A stretch of 64,000 nucleotides of DNA from Mycobacterium shigaense. GTDB taxonomy: Bacteria > Actinomycetota > Actinomycetes > Mycobacteriales > Mycobacteriaceae. The DNA lies in contig NZ_AP018164.1 of assembly GCF_002356315.1 (NCBI RefSeq), positions 2,976,001-3,040,000 on the forward strand, written 5' to 3'. The notes beneath the pieces were generated by a model. That model was not told the DNA's origin. It searched no databases and was given only the letters and a program-made list of their open reading frames with translations. Position 1 is the stretch's first letter. The number at the start of each line of letters is the position of its first letter. Both the position numbers and the translations under genes were made by a program. Positions 1-8,535 of the stretch are shown piece by piece.

Positions 1-763
1 GAGCCTCCCCGCAGTCGAGTGCGTCTTGGTGGGAGTCCGTCATGGTGGACAACATCAGAATTTTCGCTTCGTCGTAGCTACCTGCCGAGCTGCTTTGATC
101 GAGCGGATCGGTAGGAAAGCGACGGTTGACGTCGACTCTGCGATCATCGGGCTCCGATACGAGCGCGCTTTGCGGTATGCCTTCTGCTCGCTCCACCGAT
201 GCTGTCCACCAACGCAATTCGTAGTGATACAGGTCGTCATAGCGCCGTAACGCCTCGGCGAGCCGCGCCGCTTCCGCCAGCCGTGGCCGCGCGTCGTCGC
301 TCAGCACGTCGAGGGTGACCAGGTCGCTGTCGAATGAGCTTCGCAGTACTGGCTCGAACGACGCCCAGCGTTTCGGTGCCCGGAAGGGCAGTCGGTTCGT
401 GCGCCGACGCCGTATCGCGTCGGCGCGATCGCGGCGCGCCTGCGGGACGTAATCGACTGGCGTGAAGTCGACGGACGCGAGGTGGTCCGGATTATTCGGA
501 TTCGGGAACCGTTCGACACTCGTCGTCCATCCGGCAGCGGCCATGGCAACCTGAAAATGGTGCAGTGCCGCGCCACAGCCGATCAGCGCCTCGCGACCCG
601 ACCTGTCTGCCGATCTCACTGTCTGCCGCGGGTCGACGAACAGATCGACGCTCTTATCGTCCGCAACCCACCGCCAAGGCTGACTATTGTGCAGCGAGGG
701 AGCGCGACAGGCCAGCTCCACGGCCGCCGCGATCAGCTCGGTGTCCGCCACCATGTGCGTCAT
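1..763 (-). CDS. Acg-type nitroreductase-like protein, 3' end cut by window edge
   Basis: Reading from an ATG at 763 on the minus strand, the frame stays open to position 1, giving 254 residues with no stop, so the C-terminus lies outside the window. The N-terminus carries the family signature seen in the other three copies here: CRAPSLHNSQPWRW at about residue 18, then a GCGAALHHFQVAMAAAGW segment. This is the Acg family (Rv2032, Rv3131), nitroreductase-fold proteins that may have lost enzymatic activity and sequester flavin. A DosR-like box lies about 60 bp upstream. The family is confident; whether it is catalytic is unknown. Confidence 0.85.
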   Translation of the reverse strand, partial: MTHMVADTELIAAAVELACRAPSLHNSQPWRWVADDKSVDLFVDPRQTVRSADRSGREALIGCGAALHHFQVAMAAAGWTTSVERFPNPNNPDHLASVDFTPVDYVPQARRDRADAIRRRRTNRLPFRAPKRWASFEPVLRSSFDSDLVTLDVLSDDARPRLAEAARLAEALRRYDDLYHYELRWWTASVERAEGIPQSALVSEPDDRRVDVNRRFPTDPLDQSSSAGSYDEAKILMLSTMTDSHQDALDCGEA

Positions 764-822
764 CCCTCTCACCTGCCTTCCGCCTGGCTACGACCTTGCG
801 CTGCGAGGACATCCAGGCGCCA

Positions 823-836
823 GAGTCCTTAGTCCT
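823..836. promoter_or_regulatory. Candidate DosR box
   Basis: GAGTC-CTTA-GTCCT has the 5-4-5 layout of the DosR box with one good half site. It lies 60 bp before the nitroreductase start at 763. It could also read rightward into the E1-beta remnant/E2/ACP operon. Moderate match. Confidence 0.45.
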
Positions 837-911
837 CAGCGGCGGGTCGGCTGAGCTCCCCGCCTCAGGACTGATGACTTTTGTCTCTATCGCGCCTCGC
901 GCGCCCCGTAA

Positions 912-1253
912 AACGATGACAATGCCCGAGTTGACTTGTTACTGAACGGGATAGACTGCGAAGTGGTGGATCTCCGGGTGCTGCGGCCGCTCGACGAGGA
1001 CACCGTCCTGGAATCAATCCGCAAGACGCACCGTGCCGTCGTCGTCGACGAAGCCTGGCGCACAGGCAGTTTGGCGGCCGAGGTGATGGCTCGTGTGATG
1101 GAGGGTGCCTTCTACGACCTCGACGCACCCGTGGCGCGGGTGTGCAGCGCCGAAGTCCCGATACCGTATGCGAAACACCTGGAGCAGGCGGCACTCCCCC
1201 AGCCCGCGCGGATCGTTGACGCCGTCAAAAGTCTCTTCGGGGAATCGCCGTGA
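912..1253 (+). pseudogene. Remnant of 2-oxoacid dehydrogenase E1-beta subunit (C-terminal domain only)
   Basis: The frame opens after a TAA at 909 and ends at 1253. From about 936 it reads as the transketolase C-terminal domain of pyruvate/acetoin dehydrogenase E1-beta: [20 protein letters not shown] followed by a [12 protein letters not shown] segment. The thiamine-pyrophosphate-contacting N-terminal two thirds are absent, and there is no E1-alpha upstream. The best initiation codon is a TTG at 936 without a clear ribosome site. The stop overlaps the GTG of the E2 gene, so the original operon order E1-beta then E2 is preserved. I infer a deletion that brought the stub next to the upstream promoter region. 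Confidence 0.8.
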
Positions 1254-2440
1254 TCGAGTTCAAGATGCCGGCCCTCGGCGCGGACATGGACGAGGGCACG
1301 TTGAACGAGTGGTTGGTCAAACCCGGCGACAAGGTGACGCGTGGCCAGATCGTGGCCGTCGTCGAAACCACCAAGGCGGCGGTTGAGGTCGAATGCTGGC
1401 AAGAGGGCACCGTTGACGAGCTGCTTGTCGCGGTCGGTGAAACCGTCCAGGTGGGTACGGTGATGGCTACGTTGCTGGCACCCGACGAGCGTGCCGAAGC
1501 GCGACCGCACCGACGGCCTCGCCGCCCGGCAAGAGGTGCCGGTGCGGCACCGACGACCGCTCGCTCGACGAAGCCCGCGGCCGTCACCTCTCCCGCCGCA
1601 CCACAACGACGCCGCTGGATATCGCCCGCCGCGCGCCGGCTCGCCCAAAAACTCGGTGTTGATGTCGACGCTGTGAGCGGCACCGGACCGCAGGGAGCGG
1701 TCACGATATCCGACGTGGAACACGCGACCACCGCGAAGAAGCCGGCCACCACGGCAACATCAGCCGATCGTGCGGCGCAGATGCGCAAGTCCATCGCGGC
1801 CGCGATGAGCCGATCGAAGCGGGAGATTCCCCACTATTACCTGGCCGACGAGATCGTGTTGGAAGGTGCGCTCGCCTGGCTCTCCGCGCGAAACGCGCAA
1901 CGTTCGATCGATGAGCGGGTGCTGCCCGCCGTATTACTGCTGAAAGCCGTCGGACTCGCTGCGCAGCGATTCGGCGAGTTCAACGGATTCTGGCGGGACG
2001 ACGGCTTTCAAGCCGCGCCGGGCGTCCACGTCGGGGTCGGCATCTCGCTGCGCGGCGGGGGCCTGGTGGCGCCGGCGATTCATGACGTTGCCGAGAAGAA
2101 GCTGGAGGAATTGAGGGACGACTTAACCGATCTCGTGACCCGGGCGCGCTCCGGGTCGTTGCGCAGTTCGGAGATGTCGGATCCGACCATCACGGTAACG
2201 AACCTGGGTGACCAAGGCGTCGACACGGTCTTCGGCGTGATCTATCCCCCGCAGGTGGCGCTGGTCGGCTTCGGGACGCCCGCCCAACGCGTACGGGTCA
2301 TCGACGGGGGAATCCGGGTTGTCACCACTGCGCACGCGACACTCGCGGCCGACCACCGCGCCAGCGACGGTCACCGTGGCGCCCTGTTTCTGAGCGCAAT
2401 CGACGAGCTGCTCCAACAGCCCGACCTCCTGGAAAAGTGA
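1250..2440 (+). CDS. 2-oxoacid dehydrogenase E2 (dihydrolipoamide acyltransferase)
   Basis: A 396-residue acyltransferase core subunit of a 2-oxoacid dehydrogenase complex. Residues 1-80 form a lipoyl domain with the lipoyl-lysine motif ETTKA (Lys42). An Ala/Arg/Pro-rich linker follows, then a peripheral E3/E1-binding domain ([18 protein letters not shown]). The catalytic CoA-acyltransferase domain ends with the active-site motif HRASDG (His369, Asp373). The GTG start overlaps the stop of the E1-beta remnant. It carries everything needed to be a functional E2, but its E1 partner here is broken, so it would need an E1 from elsewhere. The acyl carrier protein gene follows after 6 bp. Confidence 0.9.
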   Translation: MIEFKMPALGADMDEGTLNEWLVKPGDKVTRGQIVAVVETTKAAVEVECWQEGTVDELLVAVGETVQVGTVMATLLAPDERAEARPHRRPRRPARGAGAAPTTARSTKPAAVTSPAAPQRRRWISPAARRLAQKLGVDVDAVSGTGPQGAVTISDVEHATTAKKPATTATSADRAAQMRKSIAAAMSRSKREIPHYYLADEIVLEGALAWLSARNAQRSIDERVLPAVLLLKAVGLAAQRFGEFNGFWRDDGFQAAPGVHVGVGISLRGGGLVAPAIHDVAEKKLEELRDDLTDLVTRARSGSLRSSEMSDPTITVTNLGDQGVDTVFGVIYPPQVALVGFGTPAQRVRVIDGGIRVVTTAHATLAADHRASDGHRGALFLSAIDELLQQPDLLEK

Positions 2441-2446
2441 TCTGCC

Positions 2447-2725
2447 ATGACTTCATCCACAGACACTCGCGCAGCGGTGTTGTCGGTATTGACGACCATT
2501 GCCCCCGAAGTCGATCCCGATGAAATCTGCGATGACATTGCGCTGCGACGCCAGGTCGATCTCGATTCCATGGACTGGCTGAGTTTCCTGCGCGGCATCC
2601 ATCGGCGGCTGCACATCGACATCCCGGAATCGGACTACGGCTCGCTGCGCACGCTCGACGATGTGGTCGAGTACGTGGAACACCACGCCGCTGGCGGTGC
2701 ACCGGCTGCCGAGGAACGGGGCTGA
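2447..2725 (+). CDS. Acyl carrier protein-like protein
   Basis: A 92-residue acidic protein with the phosphopantetheine attachment pattern DLDSMDWLSFL (Ser41) in the usual position at the start of helix 2, and typical ACP length. It follows the E2 gene by 6 bp, so the two are likely co-transcribed. A lipoyl-dependent acyltransferase next to a dedicated ACP suggests acyl transfer between lipoamide, CoA and ACP, but the substrate cannot be read from sequence. ACP identity is well supported by fold signature; the pathway is inference. Confidence 0.85.
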   Translation: MTSSTDTRAAVLSVLTTIAPEVDPDEICDDIALRRQVDLDSMDWLSFLRGIHRRLHIDIPESDYGSLRTLDDVVEYVEHHAAGGAPAAEERG

Positions 2726-2774
2726 TCGACGCGGTCGACCGTGCGCCGGCTTTGCCGAGTGTCACTCGTCGCCG

Positions 2775-2788
2775 GGGACATACGGCCC
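2775..2788. promoter_or_regulatory. DosR box
   Basis: GGGAC-ATAC-GGCCC matches both half sites of the dormancy-regulator box. It lies 67 bp upstream of the nitroreductase start at 2856. Confidence 0.75.
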
Positions 2789-2855
2789 TAGTCCTCCCGC
2801 CCGCCAAGCCCTACCGTCTCATTGAAGCCGTGGAATGGGATGAGGGGTCCGCATC

Positions 2856-3833
2856 GTGCGATCGACACCGGACATCGGGGTGCTCAAGCACGCGATACAG
2901 CTGGCCTGCCGGGCTCCGTCGGTGCACAACAGCCAGCCTTGGCTGTGGGTGGCGGAGGCAGGAAGCCTGCGGCTGCTCGTCAACCCCCACCGGATGGTTC
3001 CAGGCACTGACAATTCCAGTCGCGAAGCGATAATCAGTTGCGGCGCAGTGCTTGACCACCTGCGCGTCGCCATGCTCGCTGCCGGCTGGCGGTCAAACGT
3101 CAAGCGGTTCCCGATCAGGTCCGATCCGAATGTACTGGCATCGGTCGAATTCTTCAGGGTCGAACACGTCACCGACGCCGAGCGCGAACGCGCCGGGGCG
3201 ATCTTGCAACGCAGGACCGACCGTCTCCCGCTGGGCCAACCGACGTATTGGGAACTCTTCGAGCCCAGACTGCGCGGCGTTATCGACAGCGCCGTCGTCA
3301 AGCTCCAGGTGCTTCCCGACGACGCGCGACCGCGACTGGCCGAGGCCACCCGATTAACCGAGGAATTCCGCCGCGACGACTGGCTCTACCACGCCGAATT
3401 GGATTGGTGGACATCACCGTTCATGCTCGACGACGGGTTGCCCGCGACCGCGTTAACCTCCGACAACGAGCAGCACCGCGTAGGCGTCGGACGCGAGTTC
3501 CCCACCAGGATTCATGCGAACAGGCGCCGTGAGGTCGAACTGGACTGGTCGAAGATCCTGGCCCTGTCCACCGCACACGACAACAGAATTGACTGGCTAC
3601 GGTGCGGCGAAGTGCTATCCGCCATATTACTCGAGTGCACCCTCGCGGGCATTGCGACGTGCACGTTGACACACCTGACCGAGGTGAACGAAAGCCGTGA
3701 GATTTTGCGCGGACTGATCGGGGCGGACTTACACCCGCAGGTACTGGTCCGCGCCGGGATCGCGCCGTTGCTCGAAAACGTTGGGGCACCGACCCCGCGG
3801 CGTCCGTTGCACGACGTCCTGCACGTCCGCTGA
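2856..3833 (+). CDS. Acg-type nitroreductase-like protein
   Basis: A 325-residue member of the Acg (Rv2032) family, with the N-terminal signature CRAPSVHNSQPWLW at about residue 19 and the C-terminal CTLAGIATCTLTHL segment followed by a PRRPLHDVL tail. These proteins have two nitroreductase half-folds in one chain. Several M. tuberculosis members are DosR-induced and help persistence, with FMN sequestration proposed. The start is a GTG at 2856, chosen because it begins just before the conserved helix and lies 67 bp after a strong DosR box. It is one of four paralogs in this window. Confidence 0.9.
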   Translation: MRSTPDIGVLKHAIQLACRAPSVHNSQPWLWVAEAGSLRLLVNPHRMVPGTDNSSREAIISCGAVLDHLRVAMLAAGWRSNVKRFPIRSDPNVLASVEFFRVEHVTDAERERAGAILQRRTDRLPLGQPTYWELFEPRLRGVIDSAVVKLQVLPDDARPRLAEATRLTEEFRRDDWLYHAELDWWTSPFMLDDGLPATALTSDNEQHRVGVGREFPTRIHANRRREVELDWSKILALSTAHDNRIDWLRCGEVLSAILLECTLAGIATCTLTHLTEVNESREILRGLIGADLHPQVLVRAGIAPLLENVGAPTPRRPLHDVLHVR

Positions 3834-3869
3834 TCGACCTGTCGCAAGCGCCAGACAACTTTGGACCCT

Positions 3870-3891
3870 GGGACGCGAGGACCTTTGACCG
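3870..3891. promoter_or_regulatory. Candidate overlapping DosR boxes
   Basis: GGGAC-GCGA-GGACC overlaps AGGAC-CTTT-GACCG. Each has one good half. The pair ends 37 bp before the ATG at 3929, which would fit a leaderless or very short-leader transcript. Confidence 0.5.
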
Positions 3892-3928
3892 GCTCCGCTT
3901 GCCGGGGTTCGCCAATAGACTCGTCGCT

Positions 3929-4369
3929 ATGACAAATCCCCGAAGCGGTCATGAGGTCACCATCTTGTCGGCGAGCGAATGCTGGGAGATGCTGGAGAGC
4001 GCAACGCTGGGGCGGCTTGTCACGAGTGTGGACGGCAAGCCCGAGATCTTCCCGGTCAATTACGTCACCCAAGGCCGAACAATCCTTTTCCTCACCGCGG
4101 AGGGCACCAAGCTCGTCAGCACCGCGATCAACCACCAGGTGCTCTTCGAGGTTGACGACCACAACGCCGCGTCGGGCTGGAGCGTCATCGTGAAGGGTGT
4201 TGCCCGCTCGCTTCACAACGATGAGGACATCGAGAAGGCCGAACGTGCCCAGTTACTCTCTTGGATCTCTACGGAGAAGTCCCATTACGTGCGGGTGCTG
4301 CCGGAAACGGTGACCGGACGGCTATTCCAGTTCGGCTCGCCCCCGATGGAAAGTGCTCTCCACCTCTGA
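3929..4369 (+). CDS. PPOX-class (pyridoxamine 5'-phosphate oxidase-like) flavin/F420 split-barrel protein
   Basis: A 146-residue protein with the split-barrel pattern of the PPOX family: LGRLVTSVDGKPEIFPVNYV near residue 30, then a TILFLTAEGTK strand and a VLFEVDD segment. Such proteins bind FMN or F420 and include the DosR-regulated Rv3129 group; the substrate is unknown. The frame is open from a TTG at 3899, but the ATG at 3929 fits the domain start and the upstream DosR boxes. It converges with the SpoIIAA-like gene. Confidence 0.75.
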   Translation: MTNPRSGHEVTILSASECWEMLESATLGRLVTSVDGKPEIFPVNYVTQGRTILFLTAEGTKLVSTAINHQVLFEVDDHNAASGWSVIVKGVARSLHNDEDIEKAERAQLLSWISTEKSHYVRVLPETVTGRLFQFGSPPMESALHL

Positions 4370-4412
4370 CCGGTAGGCTGCCGAGAGCGCCGAGGGCGCC
4401 GAACCAACCCGA

Positions 4413-4781
4413 TCACCCGGCGGCCCACTCCGTGGCACGGTCGAGCTCATCGAGGCCGAACACGGCGAGCTCGCCGGGAATCATCCACTGCAACGCATGC
4501 AGGGTGTGGGCAACCCATTCCTTGTCGGACACGACCGCGATTCGTTTGAAGGCCGAATGGTGCGGCAACACCGTGCCCAGACCCAGTTTAACGTCCTCGA
4601 CAAACCCACCCGGCCCGAAGCCCTCGTAGTCGGAGGCGATGACTTCCACGATCCGGATGTCACCGCGGCTCAGATACTCGTCCAGGGTCGGCTTGACATC
4701 GTGCAGTTCGCGGCCTGACAGCCGGCCCGACACCCGGAGGCCGATCACCCCCTGCGGCATATCCGGTAGCACTTCGATCAT
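4413..4781 (-). CDS. SpoIIAA-like/STAS-fold protein
   Basis: A 122-residue protein starting MIEVLPDMPQGVIGLRVSG with a central DIRIVEVIASDYEGF segment and a Phe/Gly-rich FGPGGFVEDVKLGLG region. This is the layout of the SpoIIAA-like (DUF3478) family, a STAS-type fold. The start at 4781 is chosen over an upstream ATG at 4826 because AAAGGAGGAG sits at the right distance. It follows the lysyltransferase-like gene on the same strand by about 70 bp, so it may be co-expressed from the DosR boxes near 6380. Binding partner unknown. Confidence 0.7.
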   Translation of the reverse strand: MIEVLPDMPQGVIGLRVSGRLSGRELHDVKPTLDEYLSRGDIRIVEVIASDYEGFGPGGFVEDVKLGLGTVLPHHSAFKRIAVVSDKEWVAHTLHALQWMIPGELAVFGLDELDRATEWAAG

Positions 4782-4850
4782 CGGAATCTCCTCCTTTGAC
4801 GACACAACTTCTACTGAGGTCGGCATCCATTCCGCCGCAGCCGTACCGGG

Positions 4851-6323
4851 TTAGGCTCCGAAATAGTGTGGCACCAGCCGCAGGTGGCGCGGGCGCGGCA
4901 GGAATTCCAGCGACAACAACACCATCAATGCGGCCGGTATGTGGCGGGCGCACAGCACTGCGTAACGTCGCTCGGCGAGCGAATGAAACTTGCGAAGGTA
5001 GCGGTAGAGGGACTCCAGACGAATCAACGGATCCAGCAGGTGAATCAATCGGTACGCGACGCGCTCGCCCAAGCCGGGATGTTCGGTCTCGAAGATTTCC
5101 GGAAATGCCGCGAAGGCCAGCGAAAGCCGCAGCGCGCCCTTGTCTTTCGCGTCGCTGATCATATCGGTGGTGAGCCGCTCATCGACCCCGTTGGGTGCTC
5201 CCGGGCGACGAAACGGCACATCGAGACTCACCTCCGAGCCTTGCCCGGCGGTTGTGTACCGGTGAAATGCGACGACACGCCCGTGTCGATCGCGCGCGAT
5301 GGCCAGCTTAATGCCCGGATAGCGGCCCCGCAGCGCGCCATCGAGGTTCATGCAGAATCCGCGCTCCGTCCGTGCGGCACGGTGTGCCGCGTACAGCACC
5401 TCGGTCAGTTCGACCTTGAGCGCGTCATCCAGCTGCTGCTCGCCGACGATCTCGGTGCTGATGCCGCAGTTGTGCGTGCGCTGCACCGCTTGGCGCAAGT
5501 TGCGGAATCTGCGCCCGCGCAAGGTGAAGCGGCGCACGTCGACAACAACGTCGCGCCCAATCGGTACCACCAGCGTCGATTTTCCGAGGCGGCCATCACG
5601 CCACAGCCCGACGTGTCGTTCGCCGGCGGCCAACACGACGATCCGCCAGCCCCGACTACCGCACATGCGGACGAAATCGTCTACCAACATCTGGAATTGC
5701 CTGACTTCACCGATCGGATCGCCACTGACGACGGCAAAGCCCAGCCGCGTGCGGTAGGCGACTGCCGCGGTCTTGTCGGGATTGAAGTAGTAGCTCTTGC
5801 TCGAATGCATGGCGAACGGCGCCAGCGGGTCCCCCCTGGTGGAGTCGACCAAATGCCAGATCCACCCGAGCATTTCGGGTTGTGGTTGCGCACTGGTCGG
5901 CCACATGAGCGCGAGCCCACTGCTCGCAACCAGAACGTTGCCGAACAGTCCGAACTCCCAAAAATGTGCGCCGACTCCCGCGCATACGGCGGCCGCCGCG
6001 GTCGCGGCATGACCAGCGGTCACCGGCCGGCCGAGAAATGTTCCGCGTGCGATCAGGGCCACCGCGATCAGTAGGGCAATCGACCAACCCAACCGGCCGG
6101 GGCCGATGCGGTCGTGCCCGAAGTGTTCGCGTACGCCGAGCACGATCAGCCAAGCCGCGACACACAGCAGCATCGACACACTGATGACTCGGGCGGCCGC
6201 AACGTCGCCGGCGACCAACAGTCGCTCCGTGGTCTGAGCGCTGGCATGGTGACCACGGCGCTGATCGAATCGTGCGGCGCGGTCAGACACGGGTCGACCC
6301 ATCTGTTGGAGACCTGCAGGCAT
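4851..6323 (-). CDS. MprF-like membrane protein with phosphatidylglycerol lysyltransferase C-terminal domain (DUF2156)
   Basis: A 490-residue protein. The N-terminal ~150 residues contain several hydrophobic segments (for example VISVSMLLCVAAWLIVLGV). From about residue 170 comes a GNAT-like lysyltransferase C-terminal domain: SSKSYYFNPDKTAAVAYRTR, FAVVSGDPIG and a Phe-rich LRLSLAFAAFPE segment. The family transfers aminoacyl groups to phosphatidylglycerol or acts on acyl substrates, changing envelope charge. The open frame runs upstream to 6545, but the ATG at 6323 lies about 50 bp below two overlapping DosR boxes, which supports this start. SpoIIAA-like gene downstream. Confidence 0.8.
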   Translation of the reverse strand: MPAGLQQMGRPVSDRAARFDQRRGHHASAQTTERLLVAGDVAAARVISVSMLLCVAAWLIVLGVREHFGHDRIGPGRLGWSIALLIAVALIARGTFLGRPVTAGHAATAAAAVCAGVGAHFWEFGLFGNVLVASSGLALMWPTSAQPQPEMLGWIWHLVDSTRGDPLAPFAMHSSKSYYFNPDKTAAVAYRTRLGFAVVSGDPIGEVRQFQMLVDDFVRMCGSRGWRIVVLAAGERHVGLWRDGRLGKSTLVVPIGRDVVVDVRRFTLRGRRFRNLRQAVQRTHNCGISTEIVGEQQLDDALKVELTEVLYAAHRAARTERGFCMNLDGALRGRYPGIKLAIARDRHGRVVAFHRYTTAGQGSEVSLDVPFRRPGAPNGVDERLTTDMISDAKDKGALRLSLAFAAFPEIFETEHPGLGERVAYRLIHLLDPLIRLESLYRYLRKFHSLAERRYAVLCARHIPAALMVLLSLEFLPRPRHLRLVPHYFGA

Positions 6324-6373
6324 CAACCCAACCGTATGCGCCTCGCCCGCGGAGTCGCGAGAGTCGTTTGTCC

Positions 6374-6396
6374 CGGACTTGCGGCCCTTAGGCCCC
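6374..6396. promoter_or_regulatory. Two overlapping DosR boxes
   Basis: CGGAC-TTGC-GGCCC (6374-6387) overlaps GGCCC-TTAG-GCCCC (6383-6396). They lie 51-73 bp upstream of the minus-strand lysyltransferase-like start at 6323. Confidence 0.65.
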
Positions 6397-6602
6397 CAGC
6401 GATCGGTACCCGGGCGGCGGGGCGCCAACCGATGGCGGATGCCCCGTGTACCTGGGACATCGGCCCGACCGCGACGATGACCCACTCGGACATGCGCACG
6501 CTGCGGCGGGAGTTCGCGGCAAGCGCCGCATCGGCTATTCGCCACCGCGGTGCGGGTGTAGAAACGATTTCATGGGTCTGCACCCGGCGGCGGTGACCGG
6601 CG

Positions 6603-6938
6603 ATGCATGAACTCTCGCTCTGCGAGGCGATCGCCGGTCTGGTCAAGACACATGCCGAGGGCCGGCACGTGGAAGTGGTACGCGTCCGGATCGGCGCTCT
6701 TCGCCAGGTCGTGCCGGATTCGCTGTCGTTTTGCTGGATGCTCGTCCGGGATGCCGAGGATATGCCGGACGCCGAGCTGGAACTCGAGTGCGTGACCGCG
6801 GCGGTGCGCTGCCGTGCGTGCCGGCGCCAGTCCGAGATCACGTCGGCGTGGTCCATCTGGTGCCCGCAGTGCGACAGCCCCGACGTGGAGGTGATGCGGG
6901 GCAACGAATTTCTGGTGACCTCGTTGGATGTCTCGTGA
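6603..6938 (+). CDS. hypA: HypA, hydrogenase nickel-incorporation protein
   Basis: A 111-residue HypA. The N-terminal MHELSLCEAI carries the Ni-binding His2-Glu3 pair, and the zinc domain has two CxxC pairs (CRACRR and CPQC). HypA delivers nickel to the [NiFe] hydrogenase large subunit together with the GTPase HypB. Here the gene for HypB is only a remnant immediately downstream. It heads the group 1h hydrogenase region. Confidence 0.95.
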   Translation: MHELSLCEAIAGLVKTHAEGRHVEVVRVRIGALRQVVPDSLSFCWMLVRDAEDMPDAELELECVTAAVRCRACRRQSEITSAWSIWCPQCDSPDVEVMRGNEFLVTSLDVS

Positions 6939-6950
6939 AAGGCATCCGCC

Positions 6951-7200
6951 ATGAACCGATTTGATCGGTAGGGGGCGACTCCACAATCGGGAGATTCCAT
7001 CGCCGACGAACCCGCGTGATGTTCCGGTCGGTGGACGTCGAGTGGACAAGTACGTCGCGCGCATCCTGGAAGTCAACACCTCCGCGCTGATCCTGCCGAT
7101 GAGTGCGCGCACCGGAGACGGGGACGGGCCCATGGTTCGGACGGCCACGACGATTCGTCGCAGATCCACGATCGGCGCGGACGGCCTCGCGCGTACGTAA
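6951..7200 (+). pseudogene. hypB remnant (C-terminal fragment)
   Basis: An ATG at 6951 closes after six codons. In another frame, 7042 to about 7125 reads VDKYVARILEVNTSALILPM then SARTGDG. This aligns with the C-terminus of HypB, where the Lys/Cys helix is followed by a VNP..LPVSAKTGEG strand and loop. The P-loop GTPase core and His-rich N-terminus are missing. It sits exactly where hypB normally follows hypA. I read it as deletion decay of hypB; the match is short but position and motif agree. Confidence 0.7.
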
Positions 7201-7269
7201 TTAGCCAGTCTCGCTTGTTGGCCGAAAACCATTGCGGAAAAAGGTAATATCTTGCCCCCACGAGGCCGT

Positions 7270-7283
7270 GGGACATTTGTGCA
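7270..7283. promoter_or_regulatory. Candidate DosR box upstream of the hydrogenase structural genes
   Basis: GGGAC-ATTT-GTGCA has one perfect half site and one weak half. It is 131 bp upstream of hhyS. The M. smegmatis Hhy operon is hypoxia/DosR-responsive, so a site is expected, but this one is only moderate. Confidence 0.4.
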
Positions 7284-7414
7284 GTTGCCGGGAAAGCGGT
7301 ACCCGTTGACAACGCTTGAGGGCCGGAGTAGACCCAAAAACAGCGCTACGCAAGTGGGCCGACGGTCGACTCCGGTGGCGCAGGGGCCCCAGCCCGGCCC
7401 CGGAAAGCTGCGGC

Positions 7415-8470
7415 ATGCCGACAGAAGCAGCAGTCAAAGCAGAGGAAACTTTGATCCACGTTCTCTGGATCAACGCGGGTCTGAGTTGTGACGGTGATTC
7501 GGTGGCGCTGACTGCCGCCACCCAGCCCACCGTCGAGGAGATTGCGCTGGGAGCTCTTCCCGGCCTCCCCAAGGTCGCCGTTCACTGGCCGCTGATCGAC
7601 TTCGAATGCGGACCCTCCGGCGGGGCCGACGACTTCCTCGAGTGGTTCTTCAAGGCCGATCGGGGCGAGCTGGAACCATTCGTGCTCGTCATCGAGGGAT
7701 CCATTCCCAACGAGAAGATCAAGGACGAGGGGTACTGGTGCGGGTTCGGTAACGACCCGGCGACCGGACAGCCGATGACCACCAGCGAGTGGCTCGACCG
7801 GCTGACGCCGAAAGCCACCGCCGTGGTCGCGGTCGGGACGTGTGCGACCTACGGCGGCATCCACGCGATGGCGGGCAACCCGACCGGGGCCATGGGCGTT
7901 CCCGACTACCTCGGCTGGGACTGGAAGAGCAAGGCCGGCATCCCGATCGTCTGCGTTCCCGGCTGTCCGATCCATCCCGACAATCTCTCGGAGACGCTGA
8001 CCTACCTGCTCTACATGGCCACCGGTCAGGCGCCGATGATCCCGCTCGACGATGCGCTACGTCCGCAGTGGTTGTTCGGTAAGACGGTGCACGAGGGTTG
8101 CGACCGGGCCGGGTACTACGAAGAGGGCGATTTCGCCACGGAGTATGGGTCACCGAAATGCATTGTGAAGCTCGGGTGTTGGGGCCCGGTAGTCAAATGC
8201 AACGTGCCCAAACGTGGCTGGATCAACGGCATCGGCGGTTGCCCGAACGTCGGCGGCATCTGCATCGGATGCACCATGCCCGGCTTCCCCGACAAGTTCA
8301 TGCCGTTCATGGACGAGCCACCCGGCGGCAAGATCTCCAGCACCGCGTCGGGCCTGTACGGGTCGCTGATCCGCGGCTTGCGCCACATCACCGAGCGCAC
8401 CGTGGACAAGGAGCCGCGCTGGCGCCACAACGGTAACCAGCTCACCACCGGGGCGCGCCGCACCTGGTAG
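7415..8470 (+). CDS. hhyS: [NiFe] hydrogenase group 1h small subunit
   Basis: A 351-residue electron-transfer subunit. The first cluster motif near residue 25 reads LSCDGDS, so the second ligand of the proximal cluster is Asp28 instead of Cys. A Cys-to-Asp change at this point is the hallmark of the actinobacterial-type (group 1h, formerly group 5) oxygen-tolerant hydrogenase. Other cluster ligands are visible: VGTCATYGG, VPGCPIHPDN, KLGCWGP, GGCPNVGG and GCTMPGFPD. There is no Tat signal, as expected for this group. The ATG at 7415 is preferred over an upstream ATG at 7316 because the extra residues look like noise. It oxidises trace H2 with hhyL. Confidence 0.95.
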   Translation: MPTEAAVKAEETLIHVLWINAGLSCDGDSVALTAATQPTVEEIALGALPGLPKVAVHWPLIDFECGPSGGADDFLEWFFKADRGELEPFVLVIEGSIPNEKIKDEGYWCGFGNDPATGQPMTTSEWLDRLTPKATAVVAVGTCATYGGIHAMAGNPTGAMGVPDYLGWDWKSKAGIPIVCVPGCPIHPDNLSETLTYLLYMATGQAPMIPLDDALRPQWLFGKTVHEGCDRAGYYEEGDFATEYGSPKCIVKLGCWGPVVKCNVPKRGWINGIGGCPNVGGICIGCTMPGFPDKFMPFMDEPPGGKISSTASGLYGSLIRGLRHITERTVDKEPRWRHNGNQLTTGARRTW

Positions 8471-8535
8471 GTGACGGCCCGCATCATCCCGGTCTCACGA
8501 CCTTCACAGCCCGCGGGCAGAAAGCGGTAATTGTA

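Noticed and set aside
4866-6074. A 402-codon plus-strand ORF
   Set aside because: Antisense shadow of the MprF-like gene; no domain signal and high-GC third-position bias belongs to the minus strand.
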